Source: Pestalotiopsis fici W106-1 | Lineage: Eukaryota > Ascomycota > Sordariomycetes > Amphisphaeriales > Sporocadaceae | Direction of reading: 5' to 3' | DNA: 64,000 nt | Assembly (NCBI RefSeq): GCF_000516985.1 | Contig: NW_006917095.1 | Span: 2,999,095 to 3,063,094 of the forward strand | In this document: in pieces, positions 1 to 13,011 of the stretch | How positions within the stretch are numbered: the first letter of the stretch is position 1 | How the letters are laid out: every line of letters starts with the position of its first letter | Translations under genes and position numbers: made by a program | Notes under the pieces: model-generated | What the model was told of the DNA's origin: nothing | Seen by the model: only the letters and a program-made list of their open reading frames with translations | Databases searched by the model: none

Positions 1-3000
1 TTCTCGTTTGCCATTGCCGTTTTGCCATGATACATTGATACCGGACGGACGCTCAGGTCCAAGACATTTTGAAATGCATGCATTGTCTTTTTGGCGTCCT
101 GTTAAGATTTTCATCCCTTCATATCCCAAGCCGTCGTATAATTATGACGAATTTCTAATCAGTCTGTGCGGGTAGGTACAGGTTGATCTTACCCATCACG
201 TCTCCGACAGACAATATCCCGGATTCGGAATGCGATAAAAGTCTGTTCTGGTCATACCTCAGGTGTCTCCTACTTTGACTACAGGCAAGGCAAAATGAAG
301 AAGGCTCGTCTGTCACGTTGATCGCCGACCTTTCAAAGTACGATTTCACAATGGTCTGTAAGATCATGGTACATGGTGGCTTGCACTCGAACCAGTGCGA
401 CGGGCCAATGCTCGACACATTTGAATATCAAGAAAAAGCAGCGAGGAGAAAAGCAGGTACGCACTTGTTTCTTCTTCTCCTCTTCCCCAAACGGGCTCTA
501 GTTGCTCGTGCACAACAGAAAACGTCCGTTTCACGGCTTCGAGAGCCTCCCATGATCTACAAGACTACCTGTCTCGTGCACTTTGTTGCACTAGTACACA
601 CTGATTGCTGGGGTTGAGTCTCCAGTTTTGCGCCGGTAATCTTGCACGAAAGCTCAGCTGCTTACAATAGACATGAAATCGCTGTGAATAGTAGCCAACA
701 AAATTGCCCATCTCAACCATCCTGGGTGGGCTCCACGATGCGCTAAAACCCTGACCGACTTCAGCCCATCAAGCCCTAGCTAGCATCATCCTGGTTCGGA
801 AGTATATGACGTCTGCCTGTCTGAGAGAGGTGGTGTACAGAGTAGATGCTGCGGAAAAAGACATGTAAGACCTGAACACACAGCTGAGAGCCAAGGTGAG
901 AAACCTGGCTATAGCCTATAGGAAACCCGACAGTCTGGCTCGTATTAGCATCCGGTTGGCGTGGGCATGTTAAGCAACGGAGATAATTGCAACAACTTTG
1001 CAAGTCCCCTCTCTCTGGCTACAGTAATGCTGTACATATGCTGAAGAGTTTTTGGTTGTGTTACACAAAGGCAGCGCCCAGACAGGCACATCTAGCCGCC
1101 CATGGTCGATATTCATGCCTGGCGCCGTCCGTCACAATAATTCATTATGATAATAATATCTCTTCCTGTCAGGGCGGTCGTCGCATCACATTCGCAGTGC
1201 AGCCCATTCCATTCCATTCCATCCCAACCATCCGCCCGTCCACGTCCATCGCGGGAATGGGCGAAGAAAAGAACATGTGGAGATGGCGCGCCAGCCCAAT
1301 GGAAGGATGCAATCAGCGGATGCGGTCCGTTCAACGGGATTGCTCGGTACCGGTAGCGAGTGCCCTAGCGAAAAGCGCCCATCAATTTGGGCGTGACCTT
1401 TCCTTTGACAGAATAGACCCAAGCAACCAAAAGTAGATCCTTATAGTGTACATGGTGTACTACTACTTGAGCTCCGCGCCCAACTAATCACTACACTAGC
1501 ACTAGTCCTCACGGCAACTAATGCAGTAGCATTGGAGATGGATGGCACGATTCGAGGTCAGCCTTGGGCAGGCAAGGGAGCAGCAGGAGTGGGCAGAAAT
1601 AGATATGGTAGGTGCGGTAAATGTGGTGCTCCCCCAGCCCGACCACTAAATGAGTGTGCAAAATAGTGTCAAGGTACGGATAAGAGGATTGAGAATAGGT
1701 AGGCAATGTAGCTCGTGGAAGCCGAGGACCTGACGGTTGTCCTGTGTGACGCCTCTAGCAAGCCGCTCTTGTCCGCCGCCGCCTAATGGTACCTTGATCA
1801 CGTCCATGGCAGGTAGTGTCGAGTTGTCGAAAACGAGAAAGCCCTCACTCTCTCTCACACACACACGCACTGGGACATCATCGGCCATTACAACTACGCT
1901 CTACACACTATCGATTGTTGGATGTGCGACTAGGCAAAACGCCACCTCTTTGCTCTGATACATTCCCCACATATCGGGCTGGCGGCGAGCTTGTACAATA
2001 TGGGAAGAGTAGGCGGGAAATTTCGCGAGTGGGCGATGGCTGAAGCTATTCGTAGATCCCCTCTCCACTCTCCACGGCCCGTTGACAGGGCGCGTGCGCG
2101 GCAGGACTTAGACTCCAAGGCCGTCGTTTCGTCAAAGACTAATTGACTATCGGATCGCGGAAACGCTGTGTCAAAAGGCAGGACAAGTTTCCTGATTGCT
2201 GCTGGGGTGGTAGAAGAGCCGAGCCGGGAGCAGGGCAAAGGTCGAGATTTTTGGTTTTCTTTCAAGTTTGGGGTGAGAGCGAGAGGGAACCACCCACCCG
2301 CCGCCCCTGAAGTTACGAGCCTTTGAAAGCTTTGTCCACTTTTTTTTTTTTTTCCTACTCTGTTCCGTTTCCTTTCGTCTTGTCGTCCTCATCGTATCTA
2401 TTCTATTCATCTGGATGGTGCAGTAGAGCAGACTGGGGAACTAGCCGGGCCCTCCTACGTGGTAGTTTTGATTCCCCTGCCCTCTGCCGTTGAACGAGAC
2501 CATGATCAGACCCCAGCCCAGCGTTGGCGCGCCCTACCCAGGTACCTAATCTACTGCTCACTTATACACTACTGCCATTACCATAGTACACTACTTAGCC
2601 GATCCATCTGAGATCCCATGATCCCAGCCCATCAAATGTACGGTATAAGTCACACACTTATACACCTCCGTCGCCTGCTACTGCTGCTGCTGCTGTTATT
2701 GCTGCTGCTGGCCACCCCATAATACACGACATACATGTAATGAGAAAAGGACTTTACAGCTAATGCATACTACATACAAACAAAACAAGTACCTTTTTTT
2801 GCCGTCGCTGTCCCCATGAAACAGGCCTCTCTACTTTTCCCTGATGCTGCTCTCACATATACGCACCTGAGCGGAGCCGGTAATTTCATCGTACGTATCC
2901 TCGTGAGCCCTCGTCAATCAAACAGTAGTTCTTGGCTTGCATCGAAACATACGATCTCTCTCTCTTTCTCTCTCGTAGCCAATTCATCATTTCAGAAAGC

Positions 3001-4980
3001 AGAAGGATCGGCTTGGGCCTGCCGCCTGCCTTTGGCTGTCCGTTCGAAACATGACCTGTAGTAGACACGACTGCCTAAGCCACGGGGCAGGCTAAGGCGG
3101 AAAGGTCTGGAGGGAGTCAATAGTCTAGTGTTGTGTAGACCACCACCTCATTAGACGTATCGCACCTCTCTCTGGGTTAGTCAACATGGTGAGTTTTGAG
3201 TGGGAAAGGAAACAGGTCATAAGCATTGGATCTCTTGCCCAAAGAGGCACTGTTCGATCTAGAGTACCAGTCGACCGATTTCACCTGGCTAGGCGATCCA
3301 GGTCTCGATCTACAAATTGAAATCGAACAGGACCCTTTCCACTTGCGCGGTAAAGGTACTGCCCAGCCCAGCCCCAGACCCTTGACATGGGCCAAGACAG
3401 GCTACACGCGGAACCGAGCAGTTGAAGACGAGTGGGGAGGGGAGAGGGGGAAGGAGAGGAAGGGAAAGAAGAAAAGCCATACATGGTAGGGTAATAGACG
3501 TGCATGGCTACTACTGCCTGCCCACTGCTGCTATAGCTACTACTACTATTTTGTACATTACATGACTACGAGAGGCGCCGACTGGGGGTGTCTCTATAGC
3601 CCGAGCTGCTCGACCGGGGTGGAGGGGCACCCATGTCTTACCGTGCCGACCCATGCCAGCAGCCCATCTCTATGCGACCCCACCACTCGCAAGCATGTAT
3701 GGATGGATGGATGTATGCTCAAGATTGACTTCCTGGACCCTAATGGATACATACGCAAAAGCCTTGAACCTCTCGATCGCGGTCATACAATCGGTAGGTG
3801 GATGGGTACGTACTGAGTAGGTAGTCGAGCGTAGCGTAGTCTATCCCAAGCCACCCTATGTAATCCCTGCGTCTCTCCCGCGGATGGGCCAAGGGACATA
3901 GATACATGGTCTTTGGCGTTGGTCTTTTTCCTAGTACAGCCGTGTCTGTCTGTCATTTTGTAGAGGCAAGTAGAGCAAGAGCGCCAGCACATACACATAC
4001 ACACACACGCACCACCACAGCCGTGACTCGGTTGCCTTCTCGTGCCTTGATCTCAGGTGGCAGTTTGCACAAGTCGAGACCGAATTATCTCAGGTAGCTA
4101 GCTGGCTCTTGGAAAATTTGATAAACTTGGAACGGAATTTCCATCCAAAAGCGAGTCCACGAACTACAAAAAAAAGTTGAGCGAACCTAGTTATATTGCT
4201 CTTGCTGCCGGCTCCTGCAGGTCCTCTGTCCCGAGCCTGCCACTAGGCCTCTCTGCCGTATTCGTCTAAGTCTGTCTCGACCTGTCACTCAACGTAATGG
4301 CTTGTCGACTTCAAGCCTCACTTCGAAATATTTTTGCTCCAGCCGGCATCCCAGAGGAGAGATTGAGTACGTACAGTCCAGCCCACCCCCCCTAGTACAC
4401 ACACCAACCCCGGTCCATCCAGACACAGTAACATGTGAGCTATGGGGCGGCCACCTACTATTACCTCGACAGGCATCATGGCTCAGAGACATGGCCACAG
4501 GTACCTGTGAGTGTGTATACTTGTACCTAGACTACCGAGCCTCTCCTCCTATGATCTTCCGGGACGGGGTCCAATTGGCTAGCAAGGCACAACCCGGAAG
4601 CTCAACTTCACGAGAAACCGTATATACATATCTCTGTCCCTCCCCCAAGAGTTGCTTCCTCTTGATTCACTCGGGTCACCAACTTACTGATCAACCGTCA
4701 AGTACGATCTGAAGAACTCTCCTTTTTCCTTTTTTACAAACCGGTGGTATTTTGCTTTTATTGTCACTCTTACTCGTTTGCCCTCCTCAACTCCCCTCCG
4801 TCCCATCAGAGACGACAACGCAACGCAACCCGTCTCATCCATCAACAATAACAACAACAATAACAGTCACCATACATCCCTAGCACACACGGAAGCAAGC
4901 ACAGATTCTTTTTCTCACAAAAAGATTACTAGTGCTAAGACTTGATCACACTTGCCAACCAGACAAGGCTGAAAGTCAAG
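1..4980. other. Upstream intergenic region, no supported gene
   Basis: No open frame here shows recognisable domains, codon regularity or convincing splice structure. The stretch contains simple repeats: a CCATT-type pentamer run near 1204-1222, a CTG/GCT trinucleotide tract at about 2678-2712, and pyrimidine-rich tracts. The last few hundred bases are rich in CAA/ACA triplets and lead into the zinc-finger gene, so they are probably its 5' leader and promoter. The length (almost 5 kb) is large for a filamentous fungus and would suit a heavily regulated transcription factor gene, but that is inference. A lineage-specific short gene could be missed. Confidence 0.5.
2678..2712. repeat. CTG/GCT microsatellite
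   Basis: A run of CTG/GCT triplets interrupted once by a TTATT segment. It lies outside any supported reading frame. Confidence 0.8.
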
Positions 4981-6772
4981 ATGACGCAGCATCCTCCATC
5001 TGCAAACTGGGACCACAGGTGGCACGGTCAGTACCAGCAACAACAAAATCCACAATACTCCAACATGGACACTTCTTCCATGATGCCTTTTGATCCCAGG
5101 GTGCCATCGTCGGCTCCTATTCAACCGCACCACGAGTCCCAATATGCTATTGGAACTACTTACCCCATGGCCTCCATCCCAAGCATGGCACCTCACACTG
5201 CCTTTGGCGTCAACTCCTACGCACCAGCATCGCCAACGTCCATGGTGATGCCATTCCGTCAATATGGTGACGAAAGACCATCCATGAGTGAGACCCCCTC
5301 CAATGGTGTGTCTTATCAGCACAGGGATGCGCAACAGGTGTACCGGCGAAACTATGTGGCCAGTCCTCCCATCAAGCGGGATCCTGGGCCACCAGCTCAG
5401 CTCCCACTTCCAACAACAGCAGCTCCTCCAGCGGCACCAGCACCGAAGCCATTGACGGACGAAGCCGGGGCCAAGCCGTACCAGAACAAGACCCTCATTG
5501 ATGAAATGATGAGGGTGATCCAGGCTCAGGAGAGTGACAGCGAGGAGGCCGAGGAGGAAGAAGAGGAAGAAGACCTTGAAGAGGAGGAAGAGGAAGAAGA
5601 GGAGTCCAAGCCTGCCTTGAACTCGCCGCCAGGTAGCAGGAGGGGATCGAGATGCAACAGCCCCCGAGGTACCAGGGCCAAGCAGCGCCGAAACAGCAAG
5701 CAGAGCAAGGAGAAGCGCAGATGCCCTTGGGAAGGTTGCAGGCAGACTTTCAACCAAGGCACTCACATGAAGATCCATATGCGAAAGCATACGGGCGAGA
5801 AGCCATACGTGAGTTGATCCTTCTCGCTGATAACCATAATCCAGTAACTAACATGGAATTTACAGGCTTGCTCCTGGCAGGGCTGCAAGTGGACCTTTTC
5901 GCAGCATGGCAATCTCAAGGTCAGTCTTTTTGGATACGATATCGCTGACCTGGTTGCTAACCCGGCGGCAGACTCACTACCGCAGGCACACTGGAGATAA
6001 GCCCTTCAAGTGTGATCAATGCCCACGAGAGTTTGCACAAAAGGGTAATCTGAGGGCCCACCTCTCGGTCCATGACACCACCAAAAGGTTCCATTGCCTG
6101 ATTGATGACTGCAACAAGCCCTTCACCCAGCGAGGCAACCTGAAAAATCACCAGAATAAGTTCCACAAGGAGGCTGTCATGAAGTACATGACCCTCTTTG
6201 CCGAACATTCTCTGGAGAGCATCAAGGACGAAAAGGACCGGAAACTTTTTGTCCATTTCAAAGAAATTTACAAAAACATGAACCGAGGCATCAAGGGCCG
6301 CGGAGTTGGCCGCACGATCCAGCAAAAGAAGTCCACGACTGGTAACGCACAGGGTCAGGCCCTGCACGACGTGCCAATGTACCCGGTGCAGCAACACACG
6401 CCGCCCATTGAGCACTCGATGCCGCACCAGTTTTCCCAGCTGCCTCCATCGTACCCCCCTCAGGCCCAAGCCCAGCACCAGCATCAGCATCACCAGCACC
6501 ACCAGCAGTCTCACCACCAACATGTTCACGGCCTACCACCCCCGACCTGGCAGGGCTACCCCGTGGCCACAGCCGCAGGTGCTCCTTCGCGGCCCGACGG
6601 TTCCCACTACGTGATGCCTTCCGCCCGCGCACACTACGATGTGTATGACATGGAGCACGAGAACATGTCAAGCGGTGGCTCAAGCGCCGGTACAGCAATC
6701 CACACACCTGCTTCTTCAGTGTACGAGGAGGACCACGGCCGGGCTCTGACATTCCGAGAGCGCATGTACTAG
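4981..6772 (+). CDS. C2H2 zinc-finger transcription factor (four fingers)
   Basis: Exons 4981-5808, 5866-5919 and 5972-6772 give 560 residues. Both introns are phase 0 with GTGAGT/GTCAGT donors. The ATG at 4981 is chosen because the frame upstream (from 4942) opens only with TTG. Four tandem C2H2 fingers lie at about residues 248-270, 278-300, 308-328 and 336-359, joined by TGEKPY/TGDKPF linkers; both introns fall within the finger array. The N-terminus is Gln/Pro/Ser/Met-rich, followed by an almost pure Glu tract (about 185-208) and a basic Ser/Arg patch just before finger 1. The C-terminus is His/Gln/Pro-rich. This architecture indicates a nuclear sequence-specific DNA-binding regulator, similar in build to fungal AZF1-like proteins. 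The exact orthologue and targets cannot be assigned by eye. No neighbouring gene suggests a pathway. Confidence 0.9.
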
Positions 6773-9700
6773 AAGCAAGCTGCCACGACACATACACGAC
6801 ATACAGTCTGTGTGCTGTACATGATGAACGACCAAACGAATGACAAGTTTTTCTTTTGATTTCACGAAGTCTCTACGATCCTACTTCCATACCTTTTACG
6901 AAACGACAGACGCTCTGCAGCTCACGAAGCCAAAGGAACGAATTGAGGTACCAGAATGAACCCACAGGTCCTCAGATGTGCCATATATCTGCCAATCATC
7001 TTTTTTCTCATCTCTTTTTTCGATATTGTCTCATACAACGTTGGCTGTTTGCAATTTTCAACACAAAAGTTTTACTCGGCTATAAACGACACTATACATT
7101 GGATGGGTCGGCACTCTCGTCTTTACTCCGTTTTTCCTTGGCACCTAAACAACCATCAAAACCAAGAAAAAAAAATGTTTTTCTTTCATCATCAGCGGAG
7201 AGAGACCAAAAAAGCAAAATTATTTTGAAAACGGGGGCGGCTATCGTCGATGCATTTTAACTGGAGCGATACGAGCACGTGTCTCCGTCAAAGGGGGGCA
7301 GCCAGTCCGGTGGGCGGATATGGACACTCTCCAGTCGGAACTCGAAGCCGGCGGAATTCTTTTTTCTCTCTTTCCATTTGCGATAACAGAGATGCTTGCG
7401 TCTCTTGTGTGAGTGGTTGGAGTCATTGGCAAATCTACTTTGGGAAGGCTGTCTGAACACTCAATTCCTTGTCTGTTTTTCTTCTTTTGCTTGCACGTTT
7501 TTCTTTTTTCTTTTGAAGGGTTCTCTGTCAACCTGATGCCCGCTAATGTCTGTTTTTCCTCCTTACTCAATCAGTGATGGTCCTGCCGGATCGGTCCGCA
7601 TTGTCCCTTCTTTGCTTATTGTCTGTTTTTTTGCTTTTTTCCACATCTTGGGGGGTTTCTTCTCCAACCCACCCTGGTCTTTTTGGTCTGATCTCATCGG
7701 GATCTCCAAAGTGTGCATGTATCGTACTTCTTTTTTTTTTCCTCCCAATTTTCAATTTCCTTTATTTCCAAACATCCGGTTTCGTCATCTGCAGCCCTTG
7801 TGGCCCAACTCTCCCTCGAACGCAAGGGAGAGATGGCATGGAACAAGAAAAGGGTTTGCAATACTTTTGACAACCACGAGAGGATGTTTACTGCAGATGC
7901 TGGGCTGTTTGCTACGCGCCGGGCGTGGAATGCCAACCAACCCACTGAAAGCACCCTGCAGATCAAACAGGAGAAGATGCAAGCCATCCGAAAGGAGAGA
8001 AAACAAAAAAGTGAGAACCTCGGGTTTCATGGTCAATGGACACATTTGGCAAGGGTGATCGAGCCAAGAGGATACGCGCAACGATTGGGAGGGAAATCAA
8101 CTGGGAACCATCAGGAGCTTAGGAATATTGGGAACTATATTTGCAATAAGAGCGGGCATCTCTGGGACAAGACAAAACATTTGGGGCGGCGGCTTTTTGA
8201 TTTGCAAATACTACATCCATTACAGCGGGAAAGATACCAAGCGTGTCAGGGTTTTTAGACCCTTTGTTCATTGGGAACGGAAAGATACCAAACTCGAAAG
8301 AGGGTTTTCCTTTTTTTTACTACATCAATAGGTTCAGGGTGTTGAGAGTAATTAGCATTCGTAACATTAGCACAGCAAGCAAGCAATGCAATCAAACATT
8401 GAAAGCGACCATGAACTGTATCTCTCGTCTCTTGTGTCTTTGAGTGATCAATCTAACCAAGTAATGACGTGTGGGTAGAGCTTTCAGTAGAAGTTGTAGC
8501 ATGTGGTTGCATCTACATATCCCTGTGCAAGTGTCTGCTTGTATGTGTGTGTGCCATTATTATCACCAGAGGGTTGCAAATCTTTGCAGACGGGTGCTAT
8601 TCTCATTCTCCATGATTTTCCCTTGGGTATTTGCCATGTCTACATACCTTACAAGCATGGATAACAAAGATACCCTACGTGCAAAAATGCCATGTCAAGA
8701 TTTCCATATTATTCCAAGGATGTGGAGGAGAAACGGGGGGTGCGTGGTGAAAGAGACACGAGAGAGCCCTGTCAAGCCCTGTTGTCGACTTTTTGGCATA
8801 TCTTCAATCTCTTCTCAACTAGGGTTATTCAAAACGTCCGACCCTGGTCTCGCTTCCGAGTTTTCTATACCCTCCCAAATCTCCAAGCCAGCCAAGGGCA
8901 AGAGGGAGGGAAGGGTAAAAAAAAAAAAAAAAAAAAAAAGTCAATGCGAGTGGATGAGCCGATCCTGGTTCCGGCATATAACGTGCGTCATCCATTTCTT
9001 GACAGTCTTTTTCGTTTTCTTTTCTTTTCTTTTATTTTCTTCTTTCTTTCCATGTGGGATAACCACCAGCCCCAACTTACTAGACGTCGGCGAATGACAA
9101 TAAAGATTTCCCCTTGATCACGGAAAAGAGGATATGCCACCATGAGAGAGAGAGAGAGAAGAGAGGGGGCGCCTTAGCAAGGGGACTGACTAAACAGGGT
9201 AGCCGACGCCGTGGGGGTGGATCATTGGGAAATCGTTCGTTTGCGATCCAGAACCTCCCCCCCCCCAAAAAAAAAAGAGATGCAGGGTTTTTTCCCCCCT
9301 CAACTTAATCACTAAGCGTCAAGCACCCCCAAAAATGAATCCCAGAAACGGGAACAGCCGGGGACGGGGAAGTAAGGGAAAAAAAAAAAACATCAAGTAA
9401 AAATGGGACTTTTTTTTCCTCCTCATGTCAGGGGTGATGGCTGCCCGGGCGATACGCAAGCATCGTCAGGGAACATAGCTCGGAGAGAACATTTGACACC
9501 ACCACATGGACATGAGGTGTATACTAGAGTGGCAGGAATACCACTTTGACAACCTACGCGACAACAAGCAAAAAAAGACAACAAGGGTTTTCTTTGAACA
9601 CTCTTGTCCAGAGAAACAAATACGCACCACACGTTGAGAGAGAATCCCCAGTGGCCCACAAACAACCGATTATGGGAGGGGACTACTACACACTTCCCAT

Positions 9701-11521
9701 TCTACTACCACCGTGTGCTACCACATCACCAAGCATTGGCCCCTCCGCCCCGTCTTCCCCGGAAGCACAAGCCATGAAATTCGAAAGGGAAGGGTGTGAA
9801 GGGGACTCCATAAAATTCTTTTCCTTCTCTACTTCTTTTTTCCCCCATCGATCTCACAAGATGGAGCAAGTTGAAAAAGTGACAGGTAAAAAGAAGCTAT
9901 TCCAAGTATCGACTAGAATGTGGTAGAGATGCGGTTTCGCTGGGAAAAAAGAGATTGAGTTAAAGCAAGAGCGGCAAGAGAAGATCTAGAAGACCGCAAC
10001 ACACAGCTTCCAGCCCTTTTTCTTCTTTCTTTCTCCCCCCTTCCTTGTCGAGTTCGAGTAAACGCCACGACCGAGTTGAGCCACACACACACAGACATGC
10101 AGACATACATTCATTAATCTCTACCATGTACACATTGTACAATAACCCCTTGCTCTCAAGCCCCCGCCTCTCCCCCCATCAACCCATGTTGTCTACCGAA
10201 ATGTCAATGTCACGACAGGGCTGGAAGAGAAGGACGGGGGATAGGGAATAATGCGTCCGGACTGTGGTCCGCGACCAGTGAGATATAACGGATTTTTGCT
10301 TTTATTTCCTAATATATCCCTTTTTGTTTTTTGTCCCTCATGGCTAGGACCTCTTTTTCTTACCCTGTTTTTGATAAATCTGTATACATGCCGCTCCCCA
10401 AAAAAAGATCGAACGACTTTTTCCGGCTTCATGATTCATCATCATGGCGTCTTGTGTGGAATCACATTCTTTTGCGGGATAGCCAGAGCTTGGCAAGTGA
10501 CCCATAGTCTAGATGGTAAAGATAACGAAAAAAGAGTGTGGGGTTTTGTTCCAAAAAAAAAAAAAAAAAAGGACCCGGCTTGACGGGGAAATAATCTAAC
10601 CCGAGCCGCCTTGATATGGGGGTTCATGAATAAGAGGTTGTATATTACTACTATAATTCACTATGTGGCATTAAACTTTGTGTGTTTCCCATAAAACAGG
10701 TCCAAGTAGGATTTATAGCATCCATGTAAGATTATATTTAGCATCATTTATTGTGGCTTGACCTATTTTTTTTTTTAAAAGAAGAGCGACTCGCAAGGGG
10801 TGGAAGGGGGGTTTGTTCAGTTGAACTTAAAAGGATCATGACAAAGACAAGATCTTACCTTTGGCTGAACCTTAGGTAAGGCAACCAACCATTGTACTAC
10901 CTTCTAAATCATTCAAGAGTGATTAAAACATGGTAGTTGTATCGTTCAGATCGTCTAGTCTTGCAAACTACCCCCCCCCCGCCCTCCCCAGAAGCGCGGA
11001 CGAACTAATGCCCCATATGCATCTCGGGAGGTCTATCGCCCATTCTACTATAGCGCATCTCTTGGGCGTGGCATTCCACCCCCCGATCTGCGCGGGCAGG
11101 GCCAGGGTAGGGGAGACAGGGCCTGAATAGCCGGGTTACCGGGGCGCGCCCAGGGAATTATTTTTTCTCTTTCCTTTAGAGTCTCTATTCCCTTGAGGAA
11201 AGAATATGCCCCCCTCCCCCAACCCCGGCAAGCGTTTGCAAAAAATCTTGGTATCTTTTTTCTCTCTTTCATTCTTCACGCCCCCTCCATCCCAACTTGC
11301 CCCCTGCTTGAACCTAGTTATATGAAATTGGGACGGGACGGTACGACGGATCTGATGCAAAGCGACTATAGACGTACACAATTGTGGACAAGGGCCATGT
11401 AATGTAAGTAGGGCAAAAGGCAGGGCAAAGGCACATTGGCGCATGGCGCAGAATTATTCCCCTTCCCTTGCCTTTCCCCTCCATCTCCCCGTTCAACATT
11501 AAAAAAAAAAAATGATTACCG
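6773..11521. other. Gene-poor region, no supported gene
   Basis: Only short overlapping frames in low-complexity T/C- or A/G-rich DNA are present. Frames around 7546-8258 overlap on both strands and have no domain signature. The region includes an A23 homopolymer (8917-8939), a GA-dinucleotide tract near 9142-9160, and several poly-A/poly-T and poly-C runs. The first few hundred bases are the probable 3' UTR of the zinc-finger gene. Confidence 0.5.
8917..8939. repeat. A23 homopolymer tract
   Basis: An uninterrupted run of 23 A in intergenic DNA. Its exact length is likely to be unreliable in the assembly. Confidence 0.9.
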
Positions 11522-11625
11522 TATAGTTGGGTGTAGCCGAGAACCTTGCGCTCTTCCCGTTACCACCAAGCCGGTCGACTAAACCAGATCAGGCCAGACA
11601 CCGCCCAGATCTCCAAGGAAGTATC
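11522..11625 (-). repeat. 104-bp dispersed repeat, copy 1 (candidate small RNA gene)
   Basis: The reverse complement of this interval matches 49454-49557 at 103 of 104 positions; the flanks on both sides do not match. Read on the minus strand it begins GATACTTCCTTGG and ends CCCAACTATA. About 10 nt further on that strand is a T12 run (A12 on the plus strand near 11500-11511), which would serve as an RNA polymerase III terminator. No long open frame is shared. Sharp edges, short length and near-identity over 38 kb fit either a Pol III-type RNA gene or a very young short element. I could not match it by eye to tRNA, 5S rRNA or the spliceosomal RNAs. Confidence 0.75.
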
Positions 11626-13011
11626 CGACTAATGCACGTGTTATCCTCTGCGGTATAGTCGATCCAGCTGTCTCTCATGACTTGCAGTAGTAGACAGGTC
11701 GTAGGCTCGGGTATGATTTCCTGATTTCTCAGATGGGCTGAAGAAAAAAAAAAAAGAGTGAGAAAATGCGAAGCAGGTAGCCAAGTCTCGCAGCCACACT
11801 CACGGCAAACCATCCATTCCACAAATCGTCAATCAGTCTCTTGACATCTGTCTGTCTGAGCTGTACGAGGAAGTTCTTGCGCTGCTGATGCATGGATCGA
11901 ACTGATGGCTACATTCGCGGCCGGTCAGGCAAGGTGGGCGAATTGCCGCGATGCAGCCCAGGGGGGGTGTTTGTCCCAACCGGGGGCCAGGGCGCGTTTG
12001 TGCAACCATCCTCACGCAAGCTTTTGCTCATATCACATCAAAAGTACGATACTCCTCGAGAAATGCTCTATGTCAGTCAACAGTATGTTTGATGACAGGA
12101 TGTGCATCTCCTCACACGTCGATCTGGAGCCCAGCCATGCCCGGCGAACGAGTTTTTGCCAGCTGCCTGCCTCGCAGACCTCACCGCCGCCCCCTGCAAC
12201 ATGCCAAATCGAGGAACCGATGAACGATGCACGTGATTCATCATTGGTCAGTGTGGGATAGAGCATAAGTGCAACGCTTTCAGTATGCAAATTCCACAAT
12301 CATACATTATTCACCGCCATATGCGAATGTCGCTCATGACCCGTCGCCTTGCCAATGATTGCAAGTCAAGGTCTTCTGCCAGCGACTACCTGCATGCGTC
12401 GTCTGTGCGAAAGGGAATCTGGATCTGTGGGGCACCCGTTCTTATTCAAACTCGATCGCTACCGGGGTAGAAAGATTGCTGCTCATCGCGCAGTCAAACC
12501 TCCCCTACCTAGTGATTTAGTAAGGGTGTCGTGCGAAACCGTCTCGATAGCCGAAGCATGCGATTGTACGAATGGCACAAGGGTCTGTAGACTGCCGCAC
12601 TGCCGGATTGAGAAGCGGCTTGGGAGAGACATTTGAAGCGCGGCACGTCATGAAATATGACACTGAAAAAAAAGAACGGGTTCCATCTTCCTGCGTTGCC
12701 ACAAACGGCGCTCGCCCAGGCAATAGTAGACGATATGGAGGGTCGTGTTTCACATACGGCAGTCATTGAGCCTGCCGCGCGACTCCGCATGACCACCATT
12801 GAAAAGGCCGAGTTTCGCCTATTGCTGATTTTAGCTGAGCTGAGCGAGCATGTCTCAATCTAGGCTCAGTTGCTGATGGCGGCAATACTTGACAAGCGCC
12901 AGGCAAGCGTAATCGGATTGAATCAATCACTCGATTATGCAGGCAGTAGACTACTGCTGCTGCTGGCCCATGTTTGCCCTCTTCTCGCTCTCTCCATCGC
13001 TCTGGTGACCT
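11626..13011. other. Intergenic, no supported gene
   Basis: Short unconnected frames only, with nothing recognisable on either strand. The right end is probably the 3' flank of the URM1 gene. Confidence 0.45.

Noticed and set aside
4942..4980. Extended N-terminus of the zinc-finger protein from 4942
   Set aside because: The first codon is TTG. The first ATG in frame is 4981 and the upstream residues add nothing recognisable.
4915..5790. 291-codon minus-strand open frame over the zinc-finger gene
   Set aside because: Antisense to exon 1. The apparent Ser/Leu repeats are the reverse of the Glu tract.
7546..8258. Overlapping 170- and 181-codon plus-strand frames
   Set aside because: They overlap each other in different frames, run through T-rich low-complexity DNA and lack domains or splice continuity.
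11522..11625. 104-bp repeat as a tRNA, 5S rRNA or U-snRNA gene
   Set aside because: No cloverleaf, no anticodon/T-arm consensus, and the ends do not resemble 5S or snRNA 5' sequences by eye. Kept as an unidentified repeat.
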